Below, piece after piece: positions 18,802 to 27,870 of a stretch of DNA of 64,000 nucleotides. Origin of the DNA: Streptomyces sp. MMG1121 (GTDB taxonomy: Bacteria > Actinomycetota > Actinomycetes > Streptomycetales > Streptomycetaceae); contig NZ_LGDV01000063.1 in NCBI RefSeq assembly GCF_001280015.1, forward strand, positions 79,523 to 143,522. Reading direction: 5' to 3'. The notes under the pieces were generated by a model. It searched no databases, had not been told where the DNA came from, and saw only the letters and a program-made list of their open reading frames with translations. How positions within the stretch are numbered: position 1 is the stretch's first letter; each line of letters starts with the position of its first letter. The translations under genes were made by a program, and so were the position numbers.

Positions 18802-19413
18802 CTACTCGGGCAGTCGGAGTTCCAGGTCCACGCGGGGTGCCACGCCCTCACGGGTGATCTTCGACAGCAGCTCGGCCACCGTGCCGCGGCCGGGCAGCAG
18901 GGCTTCCGGGTCCACGTCGTACCAGGGCGCGAGCACGAAGGCGCGCTCGTGGGCGCGCGGGTGGGGCAGGGTGAGCCGCGGGTCGTCGGAGGTGACGTCG
19001 GCGTAGGCGACGATGTCGACGTCCAGCGTGCGCGGACCCCAGTGCTCGTCGCGGACCCGCTTGAAGGCCTCCTCGACGGCGTGCGCCCGCTCCAGCAGGG
19101 AGTCGGGGGGCAGGGTGGTCTTCAGGACCACGACCGCGTTGAAGTACGACGGCTGGCTGCCGGGCTCGACGCCCCACGGCTCGGTCTCGTACACCGGGGA
19201 GACCGCTTTGACGCGCACTCCCGGGGTGTCCTCCAGCGCGTCGACGGCGCCCTGGAGGGTCTCCAGGCGGTTGCCGAGATTGGCGCCGATGGAGATGACG
19301 GCCCATTTCGGGTTCTGCAGGGTCGTGTCGGCGGCGTCCACCTGCTCGACGACCGAGGCGGGCACCGGCTGGACGGTCGGGTCGCTGTGACCCTGAAGGA
19401 AAGGTCGGGTCAT
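18802..19413 (-). CDS. folK: HPPK, 2-amino-4-hydroxy-6-hydroxymethyldihydropteridine pyrophosphokinase
   Basis: Transfers pyrophosphate from ATP to 6-hydroxymethyl-dihydropterin in folate synthesis. Signature elements: SIGANLGNRLETLQ, YETEPWG, and the RDEHWGPRTLDVDIVAY block with metal-binding aspartates. An extra N-terminal stretch of about 37 residues precedes the usual enzyme start (WAVISIGAN). Its ATG overlaps the folB stop codon as ATGA, so translation is probably coupled. 203 aa. Confidence 0.93.
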   Translation of the reverse strand: MTRPFLQGHSDPTVQPVPASVVEQVDAADTTLQNPKWAVISIGANLGNRLETLQGAVDALEDTPGVRVKAVSPVYETEPWGVEPGSQPSYFNAVVVLKTTLPPDSLLERAHAVEEAFKRVRDEHWGPRTLDVDIVAYADVTSDDPRLTLPHPRAHERAFVLAPWYDVDPEALLPGRGTVAELLSKITREGVAPRVDLELRLPE

Positions 19414-19769
19414 ACTCGGCTCCGGGTGATGGTGACGGTCACGTCGTCGAAGGGAACGGTGATCGGCGCGTCCGGCTTGTGGACAAGGACCTCGACCTCC
19501 TGGACCCCTTCGTGCTTCAGGCAGGTCTGCGCGATCCGCTCGGCGAGCGTCTCGATGAGGTTCACCGGCTCGCCCTCGACCACGGCCACGACCTCCTCGG
19601 CGACGATGCCGTAGTGCACGGTCTTCGTCAGGTCGTCGTCCGCCGCGGCCGGCCGGGTGTCCAGCCCGAGGACGAGGTCGACGATGAAGGTCTGGCCTTC
19701 CTCGCGCTCCTTGGGGAACACACCGTGATGCCCGCGGGCCTTGAGGCCGCGCAGCGCGACACGATCCAC
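19410..19769 (-). CDS. folB: Dihydroneopterin aldolase
   Basis: Converts dihydroneopterin to 6-hydroxymethyl-dihydropterin and glycolaldehyde. 119 aa, the usual length; characteristic segments are RGLKARGHHGVFPKEREEGQ and the C-terminal HKPDAPI strand with the catalytic lysine. GTG 19769 is chosen since AGGAG lies 8 nt upstream; the frame is open further upstream, but that sequence lacks family similarity. The stop overlaps folK. The 249-bp gap upstream to the NTF2 gene carries no gene and may hold an internal promoter. Confidence 0.93.
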   Translation of the reverse strand: MDRVALRGLKARGHHGVFPKEREEGQTFIVDLVLGLDTRPAAADDDLTKTVHYGIVAEEVVAVVEGEPVNLIETLAERIAQTCLKHEGVQEVEVLVHKPDAPITVPFDDVTVTITRSRV

Positions 19770-20018
19770 GCGAATCACTCCTGCAATCGTCGGGAAGGAC
19801 CGGTCCGTACCGCGTGCGGGCGGCACACCGGCCTCTGACGAATCTACCTGCGGGCACTGACACAACCGGGCTGCGGGGCCGCGGGGCCGCACAGGGACCA
19901 CGAGGGTTCATCTCGCGTTTCCCCTGGGAAACCAGGCCGCGCCATGGGCTGGTAGCGGCTCATACCCGGGGGTAGGTGATTCCAACCACTTCTTCGTCCC
20001 TGGGGAACCGCCGTCCGC

Positions 20019-20555
20019 TCAGCCGAGGGGACCGTCGTCCGGATTGACGCCGTTTGTGCCGGGCTCCTCGTCCTCCTCGTCGTCGGTCTCCGCCATCACC
20101 GGGGAGGCGTGGTGCGACCACAGCTTCCAGCCGGAGGGCGTGCGCCGGAACACATTCGTGGCGACGACGAGCTGGCCGACCAGCGGTCCCAGCTCCGCGC
20201 CGTCCGCCGGGGCGGGGCCGCCGCTGAGAATGTTCTCGGTGCAGTTCACGAGCGCGGTGTCGCCGGTGACGGAGACGTGCACGTCGGTGAGGAAGAACTG
20301 GATGTAGTCGGTGTTGGCCATGATCAGGGCGTACGACCTGAGAACCTCGCCGCGGCCGGTCAGCACCGGCCAGCCGGGGTGCACACAGGAGATCACCCCG
20401 GAGTCCGCCGGATCGTGGTACTCCTCGTCCACGCCCAGGTCGGCGGGGGTGAGCCAGAGCAAGGACAGCTCCTCGAAGTCGCCGCGCTCCATGGCCTCGT
20501 AGAAGGCGGTGTTGGCGGCCTCCACGTGCTCGACGTCGGTGTGGGGGGCGCTCAC
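20019..20555 (-). CDS. NTF2-like (SnoaL/DUF4440 type) protein in the folate operon
   Basis: 178 aa, predicted NTF2-like cone fold: EAANTAFYEAMERGDFEELSLLW, a PGWPVLTGRGEVLRSY turn, and W168-region strand GWKLWSHHASP. The acidic C-terminal tail is disordered. Its GTG overlaps the folP stop as GTGA, with AGGAGACCG upstream, so it is translationally coupled to folP. No enzymatic role in folate synthesis is known for this family; context hints at a pterin-related job. Confidence 0.8.
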   Translation of the reverse strand: MSAPHTDVEHVEAANTAFYEAMERGDFEELSLLWLTPADLGVDEEYHDPADSGVISCVHPGWPVLTGRGEVLRSYALIMANTDYIQFFLTDVHVSVTGDTALVNCTENILSGGPAPADGAELGPLVGQLVVATNVFRRTPSGWKLWSHHASPVMAETDDEEDEEPGTNGVNPDDGPLG

Positions 20556-21601
20556 CGGTCTCCTTCCGCCCCGTGCTCGCCGTCAGTGCCGAGCGCATGT
20601 CCGGTGCCAAGCGCCCCGCGCTCACCTTCGGCGCCGGGCGCGTATCCCGCGTCATGCGCCGCGCGCCCACACTCAGCGCCAGGCGTGTGCCCTGTCTCAC
20701 GCGCCCGGCGCTCACCTTCCGCGCCCGGCGCCGACCCCGTCGTACGCGCCCCCTCCACAGCCCGTGCGACCCGTACCGCGTCCGCGGTGGCGCGTACCTC
20801 GTGTACGCGCACCGCCCATGCGCCGGAGTGCGCCGCGAGTGCGGAGACGGCGGCCGTGGCGGCGTCGCGCTCCCTGGCCGGCGGGGGCGCCCCCGCCGGA
20901 CCGGCCAGCACCCGGCCGAGGAACCGCTTGCGAGAGGCGGCCACGAGCAGGGGGTGACCCAGGGCGCGCAGCCGGTCGAGGTGCGCGAGCAGGACGAGGT
21001 CGTGCTCGGCCTCCTTGGAGAAGCCGAGGCCGGGGTCGACGACGATGCGGTCGGGGGCGATGCCGCCCGCCAGAACGGCCTCCACGCGTGCGTGGAGTTC
21101 GTCCACGACTTCGGTGACGACGTCCTCGTAGACGCCCTTGACGTTGCTGCCATCGAGGAAGCCGCGCCAGTGCATCACGACGAACGGGGCGCCCGCGGCG
21201 GCGACCACCGGGATCATCGCGGGATCGGCGAGGCCGCCGCTGACGTCGTTGACCAGGGCGGCACCGGCCGCGAGGGACTGTTCGGCGACGGAGGCGCGCA
21301 TGGTGTCGACGGAGACGACGACGCCTTCGGAGGCGAGGCCGCGGACGACCGGGATGACGCGCCGCAGTTCCTCGGCCTCGTCCACGCGCGTGGCGCCGGG
21401 GCGGGTGGACTCGCCGCCGACGTCGACCAGGTCCGCGCCTTCGGCGACGAGGGCGAGGCCGTGTTTGACGGCGACTGTCGTGTCGAACCAGCGGCCGCCG
21501 TCCGAGAAGGAGTCGGGGGTCACATTGACGACGCCCATGACCGCGCACCGGTCCCATGCCGGAAGGCCCGCCACCAGGCCGCGTCCGCTGAGGTTGTTCA
21601 T
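20552..21601 (-). CDS. folP: Dihydropteroate synthase with repeat tail
   Basis: Condenses p-aminobenzoate with hydroxymethyl-dihydropterin pyrophosphate; sulfonamide target. TIM-barrel motifs: MGVVNVTPDSFSDGG, DVGGESTRPG, VSVDTMRA, DPGLGFSKEAEHD and AASRKRFLGRVL. The enzyme core ends near residue 285; the last 66 residues form a four-copy tandem repeat described separately. ATG 21601 is preceded by TACGCT ending 6 nt upstream, suggesting a leaderless mRNA. First gene of the folP-NTF2-folB-folK-DUF3180 group. Confidence 0.94.
   Translation of the reverse strand: MNNLSGRGLVAGLPAWDRCAVMGVVNVTPDSFSDGGRWFDTTVAVKHGLALVAEGADLVDVGGESTRPGATRVDEAEELRRVIPVVRGLASEGVVVSVDTMRASVAEQSLAAGAALVNDVSGGLADPAMIPVVAAAGAPFVVMHWRGFLDGSNVKGVYEDVVTEVVDELHARVEAVLAGGIAPDRIVVDPGLGFSKEAEHDLVLLAHLDRLRALGHPLLVAASRKRFLGRVLAGPAGAPPPARERDAATAAVSALAAHSGAWAVRVHEVRATADAVRVARAVEGARTTGSAPGAEGERRARETGHTPGAECGRAAHDAGYAPGAEGERGALGTGHALGTDGEHGAEGDR
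20564..20743 (-). repeat. Four 45-bp in-frame repeats at the 3' end of folP
   Basis: The repeats encode four 15-residue units: TTGSAPGAEGERRAR, ETGHTPGAECGRAAH, DAGYAPGAEGERGAL and GTGHALGTDGEHGAE. The shared pattern is (T/A)G-x-x-(P/L)G-(A/T)-(E/D). The final unit is the most diverged. Confidence 0.85.
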
Positions 21602-21642
21602 ACGTTCAGCGTAGGCCCAGGAGCAGGCCGTGAACGCGCGGT

Positions 21643-21681
21643 GGCCCGGGCAGAAGCACCCGTGGGGCTTCTGCCCGGGCC
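21643..21681 (-). terminator. Hairpin after the MprF-like gene
   Basis: Perfect 15-bp stem (21643-21657 with 21667-21681) and a 9-nt loop, 34 bp after the stop of the leftward lysyltransferase gene and upstream of folP. Confidence 0.75.
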
Positions 21682-21714
21682 GGTCCTCGGTCACGCCGCT
21701 CGGTCCCGTGTCGA

Positions 21715-23610
21715 TCAGGCCGCGCGGACGTCCCGCTCCACCCCGTGCGCGCAGGGGCGCTCGGCAGCGGCTTTGCGCCGGCGCAGGAAGCGCGGGAGCG
21801 GCAGGGCGAGGTTGACGAAGCCCTCCGCCTGCATGGCCGCGAAGCCGATGCGGGGCAGGTCGGCGGAGTTCCGGTAGACCACGAAGCGGGGCTCCCAGCG
21901 CGGCTGGAACTTGGCGTTGAACTTGTACAGCGACTCGATCTGGAACCAGCGCGAGAGGAACACGAGCAGCCCGCGCCAGGCGCGCAGCACCGGACCGGCG
22001 CCGATCTTCTCCCCGCGCGCGAGGGCGGAGCGGAACATCGCGAAGTTCAGCGAGACCCGGGTGATACCGAGCTTCGGAGCGGCCTGGAGGGCGGCGACGA
22101 TCAGCAGCTCGTTCATGCCAGGGTCCGCGCTGCGGTCACGCCGCATCAGGTCCAGCGAGACGCCGTCCTCGCCCCAGGGCACGAAGTGCAGGACCGCCTT
22201 CAGGTCGCCGTACTCGCCGGACACGTCGTCCGCCTTGTGGGCGGTGGCGATCAGGCAGTCGCCGTCGGCCGGGTCGCCGACACGGCCGAGCGCCATGGAG
22301 AAGCCGCGCTCGGTGTCCGTGCCGCGCCAGTCGTCGGCGGCCAGCCGGATGCGTTCCAGTTCGCCGTCGCTGAGGTCACGGATGCGCCGTACCCGCGTTT
22401 CGTAGCCGGCTCGCTCGATGCGCTTGACCATTTGTCGCACGTTGCGCATCGCGCGTCCGGCGAGCGAGAAATCCGCGACGTCCACCACCGCCTCGTCACC
22501 CAGCTCCAGGGCGTCCAGGCCGGTCTCGCGGGTCCACACCTCGCCGCCCGTCTCCGAGCAGCCCATGACGGCCGGGGTCCACGAGTGGGCCTTCGCCTCG
22601 TCCATGAAGCGCTCGATCGCGCCGGGCCAGGCCTCGACGTCGCCGATGGGATCGCCACTGGCGAGCATCACACCGGAGACGACGCGGTAGGTGACCGCCG
22701 CCTTGCCACTGGGGGAGAAGACGACCGCCTTGTCCCGGCGCAGCGCGAAGTGGCCGAGCGAGTCACGGCGTCCGTGCTTCACCAGCAGGGCGCGCAGCTG
22801 GGCCTCGTCCTCCTCGGTGAGGCGCGCGGCCGGGTGTTCGGGACGGAAGGCCAGGTAGGCCGTGGTGGCCGCGGTGATCCAGCCGAGCGCGCCGAGGGAG
22901 AAGGCGACGGTCCAGGAGGTGTTGCCCTGGTAGTCGACCGGGCCCTCGAAGCCGAACAGGCCGTAGACGACGTGCGTCAGCCGGTCGGCCAGGCTCGGGT
23001 CGCCGATCGTCCGGTGCGGGTGAACGCTGACGATGACGAGACCGAGAATGAGGGAACCCGCGCTCATGAGCACGAAGTTGGCGAGCGCGCGCCACCTGCT
23101 GCGTGGGTCCGGCAGCGCCGCGAACTCGTTCCTGTGTCGCAGCAGCGGTACGAGCAGCGCGAGTACGATCAGCACGCCGACGATCGAGTGACGGTACGCG
23201 AACTGCGCCACGGCACCCGCCGGCAGCAGCGCGACCGCCGCCCGCCACGCCCGGCGCTTGCGCCGTTTGAGCCCGTGCGCGAGCAGCAGCAGGAGCACAC
23301 CGGCGCTCAGCGACAGCGCCGCGGCGAAGGGCCCGAACGAGCCCGGCAGCACCTCGGCGATCGCGTGCATACGGCTGTGGCGGAAGCGCGGGAACACACC
23401 CGCGGCAATGTCCAGGACGCCCACGAGCGCGGCCGCCCTGCTGACCAGGGTGGGAACGGCCTCGGGACGCGGGCCGCGCAGTATGCGCCGCGCCCGGCCG
23501 GATCGGCTCGGAACCTCGCCCGACATTTCCCCATCTATCCTGACAGACATCGCATCCCGTAGTTCTGCGAGAGACCTTGAACCCGGGCCCGATCGGGCAT
23601 CCGGCGACAT
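21715..23610 (-). CDS. MprF-like phosphatidylglycerol lysyltransferase domain protein (DUF2156)
   Basis: Likely modifies membrane phospholipid with an amino acid or affects envelope charge. N-terminal third holds about six membrane helices; the C-terminal half is a DUF2156 GNAT-like domain (VFSPSGKAAVTYRVVSGVMLASGDP, RNVRQMVKRIERAGYE, and ESLYKFNAKFQPRWEPRFVVY). About 631 aa, shorter than full MprF with its larger flippase region. ATG 23610 is tentative; ATGs at 23649, 23550 and 23526 are alternatives. A possible SigE-type promoter lies just upstream. Confidence 0.85.
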   Translation of the reverse strand: MSPDARSGPGSRSLAELRDAMSVRIDGEMSGEVPSRSGRARRILRGPRPEAVPTLVSRAAALVGVLDIAAGVFPRFRHSRMHAIAEVLPGSFGPFAAALSLSAGVLLLLLAHGLKRRKRRAWRAAVALLPAGAVAQFAYRHSIVGVLIVLALLVPLLRHRNEFAALPDPRSRWRALANFVLMSAGSLILGLVIVSVHPHRTIGDPSLADRLTHVVYGLFGFEGPVDYQGNTSWTVAFSLGALGWITAATTAYLAFRPEHPAARLTEEDEAQLRALLVKHGRRDSLGHFALRRDKAVVFSPSGKAAVTYRVVSGVMLASGDPIGDVEAWPGAIERFMDEAKAHSWTPAVMGCSETGGEVWTRETGLDALELGDEAVVDVADFSLAGRAMRNVRQMVKRIERAGYETRVRRIRDLSDGELERIRLAADDWRGTDTERGFSMALGRVGDPADGDCLIATAHKADDVSGEYGDLKAVLHFVPWGEDGVSLDLMRRDRSADPGMNELLIVAALQAAPKLGITRVSLNFAMFRSALARGEKIGAGPVLRAWRGLLVFLSRWFQIESLYKFNAKFQPRWEPRFVVYRNSADLPRIGFAAMQAEGFVNLALPLPRFLRRRKAAAERPCAHGVERDVRAA

Positions 23611-23752
23611 TGCGCCCTCTAGGACGGTGTCTGGGGGAGAGAGGTTCACTCCTCACCGGAAAGTCGGGTCAAAGGGCAAGGAAAGCCCCGGGCAAGCCTT
23701 CGCAATGAGGCGTGGCAAGTGCCGGGCGGAAAGTGCAGGCAGGAAGCAGCCC

Positions 23753-24877
23753 ATGGGTCTCACGAGCAACAAAGTGCTGATGCTGGCGATCGTGTTCGCC
23801 ATCGTGCTGTTCATCGGTACGGTGTGGCTGTGGCCGCGCCTGGCACGGCAGAGCTGGCGGTCCGTCAGCGGACGGATCGGTCTTCTGCTGGCCACCCAGC
23901 TGGCGATCTTCGCCTCGGTGGGTCTCGCCGCCAACCAGGCCTTCGGGTTCTACGCCAGCTGGGCCGACCTGTTCGGCAGGGAGACCGGCCAGGGTCTGGT
24001 CGTCGACCACATAGCGGGCGGCGGTAACAGTCCGATCCAGGTGGTCTCCACATCCCGGGTCGTCGGTGTGAGCAGCGGGCTGCCGCAGGTGGCCGGGCAG
24101 GTCCAGAAGGTCGACATCATCGGCCGTACGACGCACCTCGCCACTCCGGCGTTCGTGTACCTGCCGCCCGAGTACTTCCAGCCGCAGAATCGTGCCCGCA
24201 AGTTCCCGGTGTCCGTGGTCCTCACGGGCTACCCCGGCACGGCACAGGCGCTGGTGGACAAGCTGAACTACCCGAGTACGGCGCAGCGGCTGGCCAAGAG
24301 CGGCAAGATGCAGCCGATGATCCTGGTGATGCTGCGGCCGACCGTGGCGCCGCCGCGGGACACCGAATGCGTGGACGTTCCCGGCGGTCCGCAGGCCGAG
24401 ACCTTCTTCGCCAAGGATCTGCGCAACGCGGTGATGGCTCACTACCGGGTGGACAAGACGCCCGCCAGCTGGGGCATCGCCGGCGACTCGACCGGCGGCT
24501 ACTGCGCGCTGAAGATCGCCATGCACCACCCCGGGTCGTACGCGGCCGCCGCAGGCCTGTCGCCGTACTACAAGGCGCCGATCGACCCCACCACCGGGGA
24601 TCTCTTCCACGGCAACAAGAACCTGCAGAATCGCGCCGACCTGTTCTGGTCGCTCAAGAACCTGCCCGCGCCCGAGACGTCGCTGCTCGTCACCAGCAGC
24701 AAGGTCGGCGAGCACAACTACAAGGACACGCTCAAGTTCATCAAGAGCGTGCAGGACACGAACGTGACCAGGGTTTCGTCGATCATCCTTCCGAGCGGCG
24801 GGCACAACTTCAACACCTGGAAGCGGGAGATCCCGGGGATGCTCCAGTGGCTCAGCGCACGGCTGGTCGCGCACTGA
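23753..24877 (+). CDS. Membrane-anchored esterase, alpha/beta hydrolase (esterase D type)
   Basis: 374 aa. Two N-terminal membrane helices (about 7-27 and 42-62) anchor an extracytoplasmic hydrolase. The nucleophile elbow is GDSTGG with S246; a terminal GGHNFNTWK histidine (near 358) completes the expected triad. Resembles the Esterase_D/mycolyltransferase-like fold. AGGA is 8 nt upstream of the ATG. Divergent from the MprF-like gene, with which it may share envelope-related regulation. Confidence 0.88.
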   Translation: MGLTSNKVLMLAIVFAIVLFIGTVWLWPRLARQSWRSVSGRIGLLLATQLAIFASVGLAANQAFGFYASWADLFGRETGQGLVVDHIAGGGNSPIQVVSTSRVVGVSSGLPQVAGQVQKVDIIGRTTHLATPAFVYLPPEYFQPQNRARKFPVSVVLTGYPGTAQALVDKLNYPSTAQRLAKSGKMQPMILVMLRPTVAPPRDTECVDVPGGPQAETFFAKDLRNAVMAHYRVDKTPASWGIAGDSTGGYCALKIAMHHPGSYAAAAGLSPYYKAPIDPTTGDLFHGNKNLQNRADLFWSLKNLPAPETSLLVTSSKVGEHNYKDTLKFIKSVQDTNVTRVSSIILPSGGHNFNTWKREIPGMLQWLSARLVAH

Positions 24878-24972
24878 ACCCTGTGCCCTGACGCCTTGTG
24901 AAGCCCATCGTGTGGCCGTGTTTTTACGGGGCGGGGGTCCGCGATTCGCCTACGCGCGGTAAGTTTCTGGCC

Positions 24973-26424
24973 ATGCCACGTGGACGCCACCGCCATTCCC
25001 CGCCTCTGCACCGGCTGTTGCCTCCGTCTGCGATCGCCGGCGTGTCCGTCGTCTGCGCGCTGGGTCCCTGGATGTTCTCCGAGGCCACGGTGTTGCGCGC
25101 GCTGGCCGCGGCCGCCGCGGCGACGGCTGTCGCCGGCGCGGTCGTGATGCGCCGCTGGGACGCGCAGGCGGGCAAGCAGGTCGCCGAGCTCACACGCGCG
25201 CGTGTGAGCGACGAATGGCGCAACGAGGAACGGGTCGCCGAACTGGAGACCGATCTCGAGGAATCCCGCGAGCTGCGCGCGAAGCTGGAGCAGCGGCTGC
25301 GAGCCAAGCGCGCCGAGCTGGCCGGCCTGCGCAACGAGCACGCGTCCCTGCTGCGCCGGTACGCCACGGCGGAGACCGAGCGCGCGAGCGCCCTGGAGGG
25401 CCGCCGGCTGCTGGAGATCGAGGCGGCCGTGCCCTCGTCCGCACCCGCGCTGCCGCCCGCGCGCAGCGCCGAGCCGGAGCCGGCAGCGGTCGAGGCGAGG
25501 GAAGCGGACGCGGCCGACGCAGCGGCGCCTGCGGCCACGGAAGCGGACGCCGGAGACGAGTCGCAGAGGCACGCGGTGTTCTCGCCCGAGGGAGCCCGGC
25601 TGTACCTGCGCGCCCTGACGGCCCTCGCCCGGTTCGAGGGGAAGGCTCCGGAAGCGGAAGCTCCGGTCGAGCCTGAATCCGAGCCCGAGCCCGAGCCCGA
25701 ATCCGAGCGCGAGTCTCCGTCCGGGCTCGGGTCCGAGCCCACGACTGTGGCGCCCGGCGTCGAGGTGGCCCCTGAGGTTCCGGTCTTGGAGGGCGAGGCC
25801 GGCGCGGACGACTCCGATGCGGATGCCGTCGTCGCGTACGAGGCCGATGCTGCTCCTGCGGCCGTCGCGGACGAGGTCGATTCCGTCGCCAAAGGAGAAT
25901 CCGCCGGAGAAGACGCCGGAGACGGGGCCGTGGAGGCCGCCGCGGAAGGCGTGACGGACGGCGCTGGTGCCGCTCCGAGCGAGACCGACGTGCCGGCCGC
26001 ACCGGAGGACGAGGCGCGGGGGCGGACCGCGGTGGCCGACGGACACGCGCGTGTGGCCGCCTCCCCGGCCGCACCGGCGGAGCCCGCCAAGCCGGTCGGG
26101 CAGCCTCCCGCCGGGCACTTCACGGTGCCGACGGCGGTGGCCGTCGTACCCGCCGCCCCCGCGCGGCGCCCGATGGTCCAGGGCGGTTTCGACTTCTTCG
26201 GTACCCAGAAGCCCGCGCCCGAGGCCGCGCTGGACTCCGTGCAGAACGAGGATCTCGCCGACGTCGTCGGCCAGGAGGCCCTCGCCGTGCACAAGGCCGA
26301 GGCGGAGGCCGATTTCAAGCCCGCCGACGCGCAGTCGCACGGCGTCGGCCAGATCATCGACCTGACCGCGCACGACGAGACCGAGCAGATCGACATCCAG
26401 GGGCTGCGCAGCGCGGCTTCCTGA
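24973..26424 (+). CDS. Membrane-anchored coiled-coil protein of unknown function
   Basis: 483 aa. One or two hydrophobic segments (about 18-36 and 43-58), then a charged coiled coil (about 70-130, LETDLEESRELRAKLEQRLRAKRAELAGL), a long Ala/Glu/Pro-rich disordered region and a short ordered C-terminus (GGFDFFGTQ, IIDLTAHDETEQID). The start ATG has TAAGTT ending 7 nt upstream, fitting a leaderless mRNA. I do not recognise a functional family. It contains a perfect 22-bp palindrome at 25188-25209. Confidence 0.8.
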   Translation: MPRGRHRHSPPLHRLLPPSAIAGVSVVCALGPWMFSEATVLRALAAAAAATAVAGAVVMRRWDAQAGKQVAELTRARVSDEWRNEERVAELETDLEESRELRAKLEQRLRAKRAELAGLRNEHASLLRRYATAETERASALEGRRLLEIEAAVPSSAPALPPARSAEPEPAAVEAREADAADAAAPAATEADAGDESQRHAVFSPEGARLYLRALTALARFEGKAPEAEAPVEPESEPEPEPESERESPSGLGSEPTTVAPGVEVAPEVPVLEGEAGADDSDADAVVAYEADAAPAAVADEVDSVAKGESAGEDAGDGAVEAAAEGVTDGAGAAPSETDVPAAPEDEARGRTAVADGHARVAASPAAPAEPAKPVGQPPAGHFTVPTAVAVVPAAPARRPMVQGGFDFFGTQKPAPEAALDSVQNEDLADVVGQEALAVHKAEAEADFKPADAQSHGVGQIIDLTAHDETEQIDIQGLRSAAS

Positions 26425-26478
26425 GACCGCGCGTACGTACGCGGCGCCGGGCCCGGCTTCCCCGAGGGGAGCCGGGCC

Positions 26479-27870
26479 TCACGTCATCCAGCGGTCCGGG
26501 CGGGCGTCCCGGCGTCCGGTACGGGACCTCTCAGCCTGGTCGTACAGGAGCCGCACGGCCTCCCGGGCGTCCCGCTGCCGGGCCGTCACGGTCTTTCCGG
26601 CCCCGGTGTCCACATGCACGTCGGCGAGCCGCCAGAGACGCTGCCAGGGCCCCTGGCTCAGCCGTACGCTCTGCACCTTGGCGTGCGGGACCAGTGAGAG
26701 CCTGCGGCGCAGCAGACCGTGCCGGGTGGCGAACACCGTGTCCGTGACCGCCAGACGGTGGCCGCGCCACCACACCGGCACGCACCACCGGGCCCGCCCC
26801 GGCGGCCGCGACAGCGCCTGAGGCACCGTCACACCCGGCAGTACGCGCGCGATGACCGACTCGGCTACCGCGCGTGGCGCGACCGGTATCAGTACGGAGT
26901 TGGCGGACCCGGCCACGTCCAGTTCCACCCGCACCCAGCCGAGCCGCCGCCACAGCAGCGGTTCCACGATCCGCACGGTCTGCACCCGGCCGGGCGGCAC
27001 CGTCTCGTGCGTACGGTCGAGCAGCCCGTGGTCGATGCGCAGCCCGTCCGGGGACTCGCCCACCTTCCAGTCGAACTCGGCGACGAACCGTCCCGCGCTC
27101 CTCGCGCCGGCCGCGCCGAACAGGGGCAGGGCGGTCGCCAGGACCGTCCACACGTTGTGGGTGGTGAGCCACAGCACGGTCGGCACGACGAGCGCGGCGC
27201 ACAGCGAGCCCCAGGTGGCGCCCGTCAGCACCAGGGAGAGCATAAGCGCGCGCGGGGGCACGCGAAGCAGCTCGTGCGCCGGTGCTTCGCCGACTTCACG
27301 CGCTGTCTCGGGTGCGAAACCCGCCGCGCGCGCGAGCAGCTCCGCGCGCAGAGCACGCGCCTCCTGCTCACCCAGGAAGGCCAGTTCGTCCTTTTTGTCG
27401 GCTCCGACGACGTCGATGCGCAGCTTGGCGACGCCCGCCACGCGCGCGAGGAGCGGACGGGAGACGTCGACGGCCTGGACGCGCTCCAGCCGGATGTGCG
27501 CGGTGCGCCGGAACAACAGGCCAGTCCGGATGCGCAGTTCGGACTCGGTGACCGCGAAGTGCGTGAACCACCAGGACAGAAAGCCGTACAGGCCGGCTAC
27601 GGGCACCAGGACCGCGAGCCCCAACAGGAGCATGGTGTCGGTGAGCTTCGTCAGCTGCTCCTGCGCCCCGTTCGGGTCGTGCGCGGCCCAGCCGACGAGT
27701 ACGGCGACCGGCGCCCACGCCCGCCGGAAGGGCGTGACCGGGTGCAGCCGGCGCTCGACCACGGCCGCGCGCCCCTCGGCACCTTGCCCGCCGTCCAGGA
27801 CGGCATCGACGGCATCGGCGTGAGCGGCGTCCTTGGCGTCCGTGCCGTCGCCGTGGCCCGGGGCCGTCAC
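26479..27870 (-). CDS. PH (bPH2/DUF304) domain membrane protein
   Basis: 463 aa. Paired membrane helices alternate with YdbT/YdbS-type bacterial PH domains: [56 protein letters not shown] and [24 protein letters not shown] each carry the bPH2 'tser... r.G...r....i...rvQ.v' pattern, so three copies are present. GTG 27870 overlaps the upstream gene's stop as GTGA. Probably acts with the upstream small PH protein, as YdbS/YdbT pairs do. Function unknown. Confidence 0.88.
   Translation of the reverse strand: MTAPGHGDGTDAKDAAHADAVDAVLDGGQGAEGRAAVVERRLHPVTPFRRAWAPVAVLVGWAAHDPNGAQEQLTKLTDTMLLLGLAVLVPVAGLYGFLSWWFTHFAVTESELRIRTGLLFRRTAHIRLERVQAVDVSRPLLARVAGVAKLRIDVVGADKKDELAFLGEQEARALRAELLARAAGFAPETAREVGEAPAHELLRVPPRALMLSLVLTGATWGSLCAALVVPTVLWLTTHNVWTVLATALPLFGAAGARSAGRFVAEFDWKVGESPDGLRIDHGLLDRTHETVPPGRVQTVRIVEPLLWRRLGWVRVELDVAGSANSVLIPVAPRAVAESVIARVLPGVTVPQALSRPPGRARWCVPVWWRGHRLAVTDTVFATRHGLLRRRLSLVPHAKVQSVRLSQGPWQRLWRLADVHVDTGAGKTVTARQRDAREAVRLLYDQAERSRTGRRDARPDRWMT

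Noticed and set aside
19960..21153. 397-codon frame antisense-frame overlapping the NTF2 and folP genes
   Set aside because: It is a shifted frame on the same strand; both annotated genes have clear family similarity and coupled starts.
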